Positions 7,118-14,110 of a DNA stretch of 64,000 nt are shown piece by piece (positions within the stretch are counted from its first letter, which is position 1; the number at the start of each line of letters is the position of its first letter). Below the pieces are notes generated by a model, which saw only the letters and a list, made by a program, of their open reading frames with translations, was not told where the DNA came from and searched no databases. The DNA comes from an uncultured Roseburia sp. (GTDB lineage: Bacteria; Bacillota; Clostridia; Lachnospirales; Lachnospiraceae). The stretch covers positions 59,592-123,591 of the forward strand of contig UQNW01000008.1 in assembly GCA_900542495.1 (NCBI GenBank), read 5' to 3'. The position numbers and the translations under genes are program-made.

Positions 7118-7976
7118 TCGTTTAACAAAACAGTATGGCAGGAAAATAGCGGTAGATTGTGTTAGTGCAACCTTAAAGCCGGGAGTATATGGTCTTTTGG
7201 GGGCTAACGGTGCAGGTAAAACAACATTGATGCGTATGCTATGTGCTGTTTTGGAGTCAACCTCAGGGGAGGTATTGCTGGATGGAAAAGAAGTAACTTC
7301 GATGGGGGCAGATTACCGGAATGTGTTGGGTTATTTACCACAGGATTTTGGATATTATCCAAATTATACTGCGGTGGAGTTCTTAATGTATATTGCAGCA
7401 CTGAAAGGAATACCGAAGAATGTTGCAAAAAAACGTGTGACTGAATTGTTGGAAGTAGTTGATTTAAGCCATGTGGCAAACAAAAAAGTAAAAACTTTTT
7501 CTGGTGGTATGAAACAAAGAGTAGGAATTGCACAGGCGTTACTTAATAATCCGAAAATTTTGATTTTGGATGAGCCGACTGCAGGACTTGATCCGAAAGA
7601 GCGTGTCCGTTTTCGTAATCTGCTCTCAGAGTATGCAGGCGATAAAATTGTAATTCTTTCCACACATATTGTATCGGATATAGAAGCAATAGCAGATGAA
7701 GTGCTATTGATGAAAAAAGGAAAATTTGTATTGCAGGGTATGGTTCCTGAGTTGATTCACAAGGCAAATGGTAAGGTTTGGGAGCTTTCTGTTTCTCCAC
7801 AAGAAGCTAGAAAATGGCAGACAAAAACAACGGTTGCTAATTTACGGCACGAAGGAAAAGAAATTATATTGCGTATTATTTCAGACAATATGCCTAGTGA
7901 GCGAGCGGTTCCTTGTGAAGCTACATTGGAAGATCTTTATTTATTTTATTTTCCCACAGAGGAAGGAGTGAATTAG
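7101..7976 (+). CDS. ABC transporter ATP-binding protein
   Basis: ATPase of an ABC-2-type exporter. Seen: 291 residues with Walker A GANGAGKTT near 35, signature FSGGMKQR near 134, Walker B LILDEPTAGLDP near 154 and the switch His in STHIVSD. The C-terminal 70 residues are an accessory domain common in lantibiotic- or Na+-type ABC-2 exporters. It overlaps the upstream membrane gene and is 1 bp from the permease. Substrate unknown; the sigma factor and the nearby VanY-type enzyme suggest defence against a cell-wall-active compound. Confidence 0.93.
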   Translation: MELSLDRLTKQYGRKIAVDCVSATLKPGVYGLLGANGAGKTTLMRMLCAVLESTSGEVLLDGKEVTSMGADYRNVLGYLPQDFGYYPNYTAVEFLMYIAALKGIPKNVAKKRVTELLEVVDLSHVANKKVKTFSGGMKQRVGIAQALLNNPKILILDEPTAGLDPKERVRFRNLLSEYAGDKIVILSTHIVSDIEAIADEVLLMKKGKFVLQGMVPELIHKANGKVWELSVSPQEARKWQTKTTVANLRHEGKEIILRIISDNMPSERAVPCEATLEDLYLFYFPTEEGVN

Positions 7977-7977
7977 A

Positions 7978-9189
7978 ATGGAACTATTTTGGTTAGAGCA
8001 TAAAAAGTTATGGCGAAAGAAAATTGTTAAAATATGTGTGTTGTTGTGTTTTGTTTATTGTGTAATTTTTGGAAGCATACTTTCGTTTCAATGGTTCGGT
8101 TTTGGCAGTTCAGATGACTATACAAGTGCGTTTGGCAATAATTTTGATGGATATACAGTAATAAAAGATAGTCAGGGATATGCACTTTCATTTGGTGGAG
8201 AATTGACGGATGAAACCTTGCAGCAAATAGTAAGTGATTATCAGCAAATGGAAGCTGACGGTATGGAGAAAGAACTGGAAAAGACAGACTGGCAGATAGT
8301 TAATAGTTGGCTCGGAACATTGTATCCGGAGCTTCGAGATACCAGTAATTATAAAACGATGATAAGCTATGTTGATCCGGATAAGTTAACAGGCTTCTAT
8401 GAAAGAAGACAGCAGGTGCTTGATGAGTTTTTGGAGGTCAGTGGTCAGGTAGGTGCTGAAAAAGAGTATTTACATCAGATAGAGAGAAAGGTAGAAAAAC
8501 CATTTCATTATGAGTGGGTAGAAGGCTGGTCAACGCTTCTTGGTAGTATGGTTGCGGATCTGGGAGTTGTGATGGCTTTGTTTCTCGGTATTGTTTTATC
8601 CTCTTTATTTGCTGGCGAATGGCATGATAATACAAGCACACTAGTATTGACGACTCGAAATGGTTGGGGGAAAATCGCTCTTGCCAAAATTCTTACTGGT
8701 TTAGCGTTTACAGTGGAGTTATTTGCATTACTTGCTGTTTCAAGTGTTATATCACAGTTGTTTTTTATGGGAACTGCCGGATGGGATATGCCGATTCAGA
8801 ATATCAAGCTGATTGCTGTTGCACCTATGAATATGCTGCAGGCAGAAATTTATGAATATGCTTTTGTACTGCTTGGAGCAATAGGTTTTGCTGGAATTGT
8901 TATGTTTATATCAGCGGCTGTAAAAAATAATGTACTTACCTTACTGCTTAGTCTGGCTGTTGTATATGGACCAATGATGATTGCAGAATATCTTCCTTAT
9001 GAAATGCAAAAAGCATTGGATTTAATACCATTGGTAGGAAGTTCAACAGATATTTTCAGAACTAATACTTTTCGTATTTTTGGGAAGCTTATCTGGTCAC
9101 CATATCTACTTATTACTATTCCTGTCTTGATTGGTATTCTATGTATGCCATTCGCTATAAGGAGCTGGTCAAGAAGGATGAAGGCATAA
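7978..9189 (+). CDS. ABC-2-type transporter permease
   Basis: 403 residues: one N-terminal membrane helix (about 18-38), a long extracytoplasmic loop of about 150 residues, then about five helices in the C-terminal half, the ABC-2 permease layout. It begins 1 bp after the ATPase stop, so the two form one exporter. It lacks an FtsX/MacB domain. It is the last intact gene of the sigma-led operon. Confidence 0.85.
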   Translation: MELFWLEHKKLWRKKIVKICVLLCFVYCVIFGSILSFQWFGFGSSDDYTSAFGNNFDGYTVIKDSQGYALSFGGELTDETLQQIVSDYQQMEADGMEKELEKTDWQIVNSWLGTLYPELRDTSNYKTMISYVDPDKLTGFYERRQQVLDEFLEVSGQVGAEKEYLHQIERKVEKPFHYEWVEGWSTLLGSMVADLGVVMALFLGIVLSSLFAGEWHDNTSTLVLTTRNGWGKIALAKILTGLAFTVELFALLAVSSVISQLFFMGTAGWDMPIQNIKLIAVAPMNMLQAEIYEYAFVLLGAIGFAGIVMFISAAVKNNVLTLLLSLAVVYGPMMIAEYLPYEMQKALDLIPLVGSSTDIFRTNTFRIFGKLIWSPYLLITIPVLIGILCMPFAIRSWSRRMKA

Positions 9190-9198
9190 ATAACAATA

Positions 9199-9279
9199 TG
9201 GCAAAGAAAAGAGATAAAAAAAATAAGTTGCGAGGGAAATGGTTGAGAGGAATTATCGAAAGGTCAAAAGGTGGATAGC
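9199..9279 (+). pseudogene. N-terminal fragment of the following VanY-type gene
   Basis: 26 codons: MAKKRDKKNKLRGKWL, then RGIIERSKGG and a stop. The basic start resembles the cytosolic N-terminus of membrane-anchored VanY/LdcB proteins. From about 9247 the homologous sequence (EELSKGQKVDSRIY) continues in another frame, so a deletion with frameshift has removed the membrane anchor. Confidence 0.5.
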
Positions 9280-9723
9280 AGGATATATCCGTATTTACAA
9301 GAAATGTTTGATGCAGCAAGGAAAGATGGAATATATCTGGTTGTTCGGGAAGGTTATCGAACTTATGAAGAACAGCAGAAAATATTAGATGATAAGATAA
9401 ACGCTTATATAAATGAAGGATATTCACAGTCAAGAGCAGAAAGAACTGCTAAGGAATGGGTAGCTTTGCCCGGAACAAGTGAACACCAATTAGGCATTGC
9501 AGTTGATATTAATGCTGATAAATCAAAGAGCTCAAATGATGAGGTATATACGTGGCTTGCCGCAAATGCACATAATTATGGTTTCATATTACGGTACCCA
9601 CAAGGGAAACAGGAGATTACAGGGACAAGCTATGAGCCATGGCATTATCGATATGTAGGAGTAGATGCGGCACGAGAAATTTATGAAAGAGGAATATGTC
9701 TTGAAGAATATTTTGAGCAATAG
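9271..9723 (+). CDS. D-alanyl-D-alanine carboxypeptidase, VanY/LdcB type, N-terminally truncated
   Basis: Zinc peptidase of family M15B, which trims the terminal D-Ala of peptidoglycan peptides. Seen: 150 residues with the zinc motif GTSEHQLGIAVDI (His and Asp ligands) and EPWHYRYVG (catalytic Glu, third ligand His), so the catalytic domain is complete. Homologous codons extend upstream of the GTG start to 9247, where an in-frame TGA stops them; the signal or anchor segment of intact relatives is missing. Without export it could not reach peptidoglycan, so it is probably a decaying gene. Confidence 0.8.
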   Translation: MDSRIYPYLQEMFDAARKDGIYLVVREGYRTYEEQQKILDDKINAYINEGYSQSRAERTAKEWVALPGTSEHQLGIAVDINADKSKSSNDEVYTWLAANAHNYGFILRYPQGKQEITGTSYEPWHYRYVGVDAAREIYERGICLEEYFEQ

Positions 9724-9731
9724 ATTAGGGA

Positions 9732-10046
9732 GTGAGGATTATAGCTAAGTTACTGTTGCTTTCACTTGAGGAAGATGAAGAAGTAGTATTAAATGCAGTT
9801 ATGTCTGCATTGGGAAGTTTTGAAAATAAAACACAGTTAAAAGAAGAAATAGCGTGTGAAAAATTAGCCTTTAAAGGAATGGAAATAGATGCATCAAAAC
9901 GGTTAGTATATCGTGGTGAGAAAGAAGTAAATATTACGTTTACAGAATTTGAAATATTGCATTTATTAGCAAGGAATTCGGGCAGAGTGTTTAGCAAAGA
10001 GCGCCAGAAAGTACAGTACCGTATTTTACCTTGGAACTTCCGATGA
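9732..10046 (+). pseudogene. Broken OmpR-type response regulator
   Basis: Residues from about 44 on match the start of an OmpR/PhoB winged-helix domain: LAFKGMEIDASKRLVYRGEK, then TFTEFEILHLLARNSGRVFSKER. The receiver domain with its phosphorylated Asp is absent, and the recognition helix is cut: after SKER the frame runs into unrelated sequence (QKVQYRILPWNFR). No partner kinase is present. It is probably the remnant of a VanR-like regulator that once went with the VanY-type gene. Confidence 0.7.
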
Positions 10047-10050
10047 TGAG

Positions 10051-10320
10051 TTGGATTTATCCGGATTCCCTAAGAGCAGTAGGGATAATATTCAGGTTGC
10101 GCTTGAAAAGCAGGTACTTATTATTTCTTTGGGAGCGAAGTTGAAAGTCGGTAAGTGTAAGGCAATCAGAGATTGGTTCTTGGCAAATGAATTGGCTGAT
10201 TTTGTGGATGAGGCTGGTTCCCGTATCCGTAAGGACGAAAGCTATGAGAAGAATTATTTGATAGGAAAGTATGGTGCAATCCCTACCTTAAAGAGTATTG
10301 ATATATTTAAGGAGGATTGA
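10051..10320 (+). CDS. Hypothetical protein, mobile-element-like fragment
   Basis: Open frame reading LDLSGFPKSSRDNIQVALEK and onward to LKSIDIFKED, with TTG at 10051 as a possible start. The frame is open upstream to at least 10003 (ARKYSTVFYLGTSDDE), so the true 5' end has probably been lost at the junction with the response regulator remnant. No family recognised. It is followed after 2 bp by a 41-residue gene with a good ribosome binding site, a pair such as plasmids or conjugative elements carry. Confidence 0.45.
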   Translation: MDLSGFPKSSRDNIQVALEKQVLIISLGAKLKVGKCKAIRDWFLANELADFVDEAGSRIRKDESYEKNYLIGKYGAIPTLKSIDIFKED

Positions 10321-10322
10321 GT

Positions 10323-10448
10323 ATGGCGAAAAAGGATAGAACAGGTAACCGAAAATCGCGAGAGCAGATGTATGGAAAACTCTGTAAATTCGGTGATGAA
10401 GAAAAGGCAATTCAGATAGCACAGCAGAAGTTGGAACGATGTAAATGA
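10323..10448 (+). CDS. Small basic hypothetical protein
   Basis: 41 residues, MAKKDRTGNRKSREQMYGKL and onward, rich in Lys/Arg/Gln. AAGGAGG, partly inside the end of the previous gene, lies about 6 bases before the ATG. Coupling to the upstream gene suggests one operon. No function can be assigned. Confidence 0.5.
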   Translation: MAKKDRTGNRKSREQMYGKLCKFGDEEKAIQIAQQKLERCK

Positions 10449-10520
10449 GAAGGTAAAATAAAGCCATTTTGTGTACAACATTTTTAAATGAAATCTAAAA
10501 TGAATCTGGTAGAAAACTAT

Positions 10521-10612
10521 AAATCTGTCGGATTGTGATTTTGAAATCTATCGGATTAAAAAATAAAAATTTGTTGGATTAGATTTGTAAAATCAGTCGG
10601 ATTGAAATAAAA
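10521..10612. repeat. Four tandem 23 bp repeats with a 14 bp conserved core
   Basis: Cores at 10521-10534, 10544-10557, 10567-10580 and 10590-10603, consensus AAATCTRTCGGATT, at an exact 23 bp period; the 9 bp between cores vary. The 14/9 split and two-helical-turn spacing resemble plasmid iterons or a multi-site operator, not CRISPR. It follows the mobile-element-like genes and lies about 110 bp upstream of the carbonic anhydrase-like gene. Confidence 0.8.
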
Positions 10613-10722
10613 TAAATCATGAATATATGGGAATTAATAGTTCCAGAAACATGTTTTCATTATGTAGTGCCAATTACGGCATTGAAAAATTAATTGTTAT
10701 GGAAAAGCAGGGAGAAAAAAAT

Positions 10723-11229
10723 ATGGAATCGAAAAAATCAGAATCAGATAATCAGAAAATACACATTTTTCTTGCTCCGGGCGCACACGTTGTCGGGGAT
10801 GTTACATTAGGAGACAACGTAGGAATTTGGTATAACGCTGTCGTGCGCGGCGATACGGGAAGCATTTTTATAGATGACAATTCGAATGTGCAGGATAACA
10901 GCACACTGCACACAGATGCGGGACATTCCGTTCATATTGGAAAAGGCGTTTCTGTCGGACATAATGCAGTAGTGCATGGCTGCACTATTGGAGATAATAC
11001 AGTTGTCGGAATGGGAAGTATTCTGCTAAGCGGCGCTGTTGTGGGAAGGAACTGCATCATTGGAGCTGGTGCACTTGTCACCGGAAAAATGGTAATTCCG
11101 GACAATTCTGTCGCAGTCGGAAGCCCGGCGAAAGTGATACGCCAGATGACAGAGGATGAGATTGTGGAAAACCGGAAAAACGCAGAGCATTATATTGAGC
11201 TGATGAACGCAGAATTGCAGAACCTGTAG
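10723..11229 (+). CDS. Gamma-carbonic anhydrase-like hexapeptide-repeat protein
   Basis: Left-handed beta-helix protein of the YrdA/CaiE/gamma-carbonic anhydrase family; trimer, probably a metalloenzyme or CoA-related accessory protein. Seen: repeated hexapeptides such as VVGDVTLGDNVGIW, GNxTLHTD-type and GHNAVVHG motifs carrying the three metal-ligand histidines, and the closing VGSPAKVIR. The ATG at 10723 was chosen because AGGGAG at 10709-10714 lies 8 bases upstream, giving 168 residues, the usual size; in-frame ATGs at 10627 and 10699 lack a site. Activity is not assured by sequence. Confidence 0.85.
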   Translation: MESKKSESDNQKIHIFLAPGAHVVGDVTLGDNVGIWYNAVVRGDTGSIFIDDNSNVQDNSTLHTDAGHSVHIGKGVSVGHNAVVHGCTIGDNTVVGMGSILLSGAVVGRNCIIGAGALVTGKMVIPDNSVAVGSPAKVIRQMTEDEIVENRKNAEHYIELMNAELQNL

Positions 11230-11276
11230 GCGGAATCTGTATCTGCGTCATTAGCCCTATTTTTGAAAATAGTCAC

Positions 11277-12044
11277 TTAGAATACATACTGCACAGCAAT
11301 GATCGCAGCACCGAGGATCACTAAGATCACACCAGTCGCCTGATTTAACAATTTTGCCGGTGCTTTATTCGCAAGAACAGCGGCAACTCTGGCAAAAATC
11401 AGAGTGCTGACCATGCAGAGAATAAGGACAACCAAATCAGGAGTGCCTCCGATCGCAAAATGACTGAGTGCTCCGGTCAGGGCGGTGAAAGTCATAATGA
11501 AAACACTGGTTCCGACTGCCGTTTTCAATTCGTAGCCCAGAACGGATGTCAGGATCAGAAGCATCATCATTCCGCCACCTGCGCCGACGAAGCCGCAGAT
11601 ACAGCCGATAATAGTTCCACAGATAATGGACTGGATAATTCTTTTTTTCGGATCGGCGGCAGCCATGGTTTCTTTCGTTGTCATCACTGGTTTTACAATG
11701 AATTTAATACCGAGCAGCAGAGTCATGAATGTGGAGAAACCGCCCATTGTCCTGCTTGGGATAAAGCTTGCCAGATAACTTGCGATAAAGGTAAAAATCA
11801 TGACGGTGAACATCATCACAAGTCCGTTTTTGATATCAAGATTTTTATTTTTCCCATAAGTATAAGCGGAAACTGCGCTTGCAAGGACATCGCTTGCAAG
11901 TGCGATTCCAATTGCCTGGTAGGCATCCATATGTAAAAAAGCAATCAGCATCGGACTGATAACAGCCGCTGCGCTCATTCCGGCAAAGCCGGTTCCAAGT
12001 CCTGCGCCAAGTCCGGCGAGCAGACATATAATAAATGTCATCAT
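11277..12044 (-). CDS. Sulfite exporter TauE/SafE family membrane protein
   Basis: 255 residues with about eight membrane helices in two similar halves, each with a glycine-rich turn (GLGAGLGTGFAGMSAA near the start; CGFVGAGGGMMMLL in the middle), as in TauE/SafE permeases, which export sulfite, sulfoacetate or other small anions. It begins 4 bp after the MarR gene on the same strand, so the two are one operon, and the permease is probably the main MarR target. Substrate not predictable. Confidence 0.88.
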   Translation of the reverse strand: MMTFIICLLAGLGAGLGTGFAGMSAAAVISPMLIAFLHMDAYQAIGIALASDVLASAVSAYTYGKNKNLDIKNGLVMMFTVMIFTFIASYLASFIPSRTMGGFSTFMTLLLGIKFIVKPVMTTKETMAAADPKKRIIQSIICGTIIGCICGFVGAGGGMMMLLILTSVLGYELKTAVGTSVFIMTFTALTGALSHFAIGGTPDLVVLILCMVSTLIFARVAAVLANKAPAKLLNQATGVILVILGAAIIAVQYVF

Positions 12045-12048
12045 AATT

Positions 12049-12486
12049 TTACAACTCCTTTTCTAATTTGATCACCTGATCACGGATCTTTTCCGATAAT
12101 TTCTGGTAAAGTTTCAATTCTTCATCTGACAGCCCGGCGGTGATGGAGGTGAAAAAATGCGTCTGCATTTCTCTGCCATCTGCTATGATAGGCTGGCATT
12201 TTTCCGTGAGGCATAACCGTTGGATCCTTCGGTCATGAATGTCATTCTTTCTGATCAGATAGCCGCTTTGGACAAGTCGTTCCGCTGTTACCGAGACAAT
12301 GCCTTTTTTTATTCCACGGATTTCACAGACATCCTTTGCGGTGTTATATATCGGGTTATTAGCGATAAATAAAATCAGATCCAGATCGCTCTGGTTCAGC
12401 TGGTACTTCCTGCAGAGAGGAGTGCAAAAAGACTCGTAAATATGCATGATTTTTTTATTTGCAGTTAATAATTCAGAAGGCAACAT
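12049..12486 (-). CDS. MarR-family transcriptional regulator
   Basis: Winged-helix regulator with recognition segment GIKKGIVSVTAERLVQSGYL and wing RKNDIHDRRIQRLCLTEK. I prefer the ATG at 12486 (145 residues), because the only ribosome binding site (AGGAG at 12502-12498) overlaps the in-frame GTG at 12498. First gene of an operon with the TauE/SafE permease. Its promoter (12567-12594) overlaps a perfect 12 bp palindrome and is followed by a second dyad at 12540-12553, fitting autorepression. Confidence 0.85.
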   Translation of the reverse strand: MLPSELLTANKKIMHIYESFCTPLCRKYQLNQSDLDLILFIANNPIYNTAKDVCEIRGIKKGIVSVTAERLVQSGYLIRKNDIHDRRIQRLCLTEKCQPIIADGREMQTHFFTSITAGLSDEELKLYQKLSEKIRDQVIKLEKEL

Positions 12487-12539
12487 AGACCGGTACACTC
12501 CTACGAAAAATTGATTTACTTTTGGTTTCCATGCGAAAA

Positions 12540-12553
12540 GTCTAAAATTAGAC
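12540..12553. promoter_or_regulatory. Candidate MarR operator
   Basis: GTCTAA-AA-TTAGAC, perfect 6 bp arms, located between the minus-strand -10 box and the MarR start. Confidence 0.5.
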
Positions 12554-12566
12554 CTTTTAAAAATAG

Positions 12567-12594
12567 ATTATACAAAAAAAGACAAATTTGTCAA
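12567..12594 (-). promoter_or_regulatory. Promoter of the marR-tauE operon with embedded palindrome
   Basis: Minus strand TTGACA (12594-12589), 16 bp, TATAAT (12572-12567), both consensus. The perfect palindrome GACAAATTTGTC (12581-12592) overlaps the -35 box and could hold a repressor. Confidence 0.75.
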
Positions 12595-12665
12595 GGAATG
12601 AAAAATTTATATTCTTTTCACTGGTGTGCATCAGGAGTTAATGATAAAATGAGTGCAAACGAGGA

Positions 12666-12687
12666 AAATACAAATTTATTTGTATTT
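12666..12687. promoter_or_regulatory. Perfect 10-2-10 palindrome upstream of the CBS-domain gene
   Basis: Arms AAATACAAAT / ATTTGTATTT with a TT centre. No T run for a terminator; more likely an operator. Direct repeats GAGTGCAAACGAG (12651-12663) and GAGTGCAGGCGAG (12728-12740) flank it. Confidence 0.45.
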
Positions 12688-12773
12688 GACGAGCGACGAA
12701 TTTATTGAGTGATGAAATCACGAAAATGAGTGCAGGCGAGAAGATCAGATAGAAGCAGGAGAAGGAGCAAAAG

Positions 12774-13202
12774 ATGAATATATTATTTTTTCTGACACCC
12801 AAAGAAGAGGTTGCGCACGTGGAGGAAGATGATACGTTAAGGCAGGTCGTTGAAAAATTAGAGTATCACGGTTACAGTGCGATTCCGTTGTTGGGGCTCG
12901 ACGGAAGATATATAGGAACGATCACGGAAGGTGACTTGTTATGGGAAATGAAAGAAAAGGATTTCCCGGATGTTCACCGAATGGAAAAGATTCGAATTAC
13001 AGATGTAAAAAGACGCAGGGATAACGAGGCGGTCAAAATTTCAGAATCCATGGAAAATTTATTTGAAAAGATCACAAATCAGAATTTTGTTCCGGTGGTG
13101 GATGATAATGGAATTTTTATCGGAATCGTGACAAGAAAAGATATATTGCTTTATCTTGCGGGGAAGATCCAGCGAATGGAAGCGGATGCGCCAAAAAATT
13201 AA
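12774..13202 (+). CDS. Tandem CBS-domain protein
   Basis: 142 residues made almost entirely of two CBS motifs (about 8-62 and 78-136), the second with VPVVDDNGIFIGIVTRKDIL. Stand-alone CBS pairs sense adenine nucleotides; in Firmicutes some (DarB/CbpB type) bind c-di-AMP and control other proteins. That role is possible here, as the window also encodes the c-di-AMP phosphodiesterase GdpP, but no residue proves the ligand. AGAAGGAG lies about 6 bases before the ATG. The HAD gene follows after about 20 bp and is probably co-transcribed. Confidence 0.88.
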   Translation: MNILFFLTPKEEVAHVEEDDTLRQVVEKLEYHGYSAIPLLGLDGRYIGTITEGDLLWEMKEKDFPDVHRMEKIRITDVKRRRDNEAVKISESMENLFEKITNQNFVPVVDDNGIFIGIVTRKDILLYLAGKIQRMEADAPKN

Positions 13203-13223
13203 CCGACAGGAAGGATGCCCAAA

Positions 13224-13895
13224 GTGAAGCAGCGAAAACTGAAAGTAAAGTGTCTTGTCTTAGATCATGACGATACGGTTGTAAAAAGTACACCGGAGAT
13301 TAATTTCCCGGCATTTTTGCGGTCGCTGAAGGATCTGCGTGGCACGGCTATGAGCTATGAACAGTTTGTGGAATACAATTTTGATCCCGGATTTTATGAG
13401 ATGTGTTCGGATATTTTGCACTACACACCGGAGGAGATCCGGTATCAGGAGGCTGAGTGGGAACGTGCGGCGGCAGAGACCATTCCGGCTGTCTATGAGG
13501 GTTTGCCGGAGATATTGCATACTTACGTGGAAAATGGCGGCAGAATCTGTGTGTCGTCCCATTCCATGCGAAAAACGATTTTAAGGGACTATGAGGCGGC
13601 AGGTCTGCCGACACCGGAGCTGATCTTTGACTGGGCGTGCCCGGAAGGAAAAAGAAAACCACATCCTTATGCGCTGTTGGAAACGATGCGGATCCTGGAT
13701 TTAAAGCCACACGAACTTCTCATGGTGGATGACTTGAAACCGGGTTATGATATGGCAAAGGCATGTAATGTTCCGTTTGCCTGTGCCGGCTGGTCGGATA
13801 ACCAGATTCCGGTCGTGCGGGAGTATATGCAAAAATATTGTGATTACTATCTTAAGACGACAGCAGAATTAGAGAAGATTTTATATAAGGATTAA
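13224..13895 (+). CDS. HAD-superfamily hydrolase
   Basis: Phosphatase-like protein with the HAD motifs: LDHDDTVV (nucleophile and acid/base Asp), CVSSHS (motif II Ser), GKRKPHPY (Lys) and MVDDLKPG (metal Asp pair). Cap domain of the beta-phosphoglucomutase/phosphoglycolate phosphatase type; substrate unknown. I prefer the GTG at 13224, since AGGAAGG (13208-13214) lies 9 bases upstream but directly abuts the ATG at 13215. A strong terminator follows. Confidence 0.88.
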   Translation: MKQRKLKVKCLVLDHDDTVVKSTPEINFPAFLRSLKDLRGTAMSYEQFVEYNFDPGFYEMCSDILHYTPEEIRYQEAEWERAAAETIPAVYEGLPEILHTYVENGGRICVSSHSMRKTILRDYEAAGLPTPELIFDWACPEGKRKPHPYALLETMRILDLKPHELLMVDDLKPGYDMAKACNVPFACAGWSDNQIPVVREYMQKYCDYYLKTTAELEKILYKD

Positions 13896-13897
13896 TA

Positions 13898-13923
13898 AAA
13901 GCAGGGAAATTTCCCTGCTTTTA
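13898..13923 (+). terminator. Terminator of the CBS-HAD operon
   Basis: AAAAGCAGGGAAA / TTTCCCTGCTTTT, a nearly continuous dyad ending in T residues. Confidence 0.85.
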
Positions 13924-14038
13924 CATTTAAGAAATGTGATGGTAAGTTGATGTGATGAAAAATTAAGAAATCTTTAAGGTTAAATGTATAGGATTCTAAC
14001 ATTAAGTCCTTTATAATAAAATGTATCATACAAATGTC

Positions 14039-14107
14039 AAAACAAGGAGGCGAAATCCTCTCCTCACCATGGGTTCGGATTTTTCCTTCGGAAAAACAAG
14101 GAGGATT
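14039..14107 (+). promoter_or_regulatory. Structured leader of the flotillin gene with duplicated ribosome binding site
   Basis: AACAAGGAGG occurs at 14041-14050 and again just before the true start (14096-14105). Between them, AATCCTCTCCT (14054-14064) can pair with the upstream GAGG or with GAGGATT of the second site (14101-14107). A dyad TTTTTCC/GGAAAAA with a TTC loop lies at 14080-14096. This could mask the start site; no known riboswitch class is recognised. Confidence 0.4.
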
Positions 14108-14110
14108 AAG

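Noticed and set aside
10521..10612. CRISPR array
   Set aside because: The conserved unit is only 14 bp, spacers 9 bp, and no cas genes are present; it is a tandem or iteron-type repeat.
11460..11936. 158-codon plus-strand frame opposite the TauE/SafE gene
   Set aside because: Cys/His-rich antisense shadow of a membrane protein gene; no ribosome binding site.
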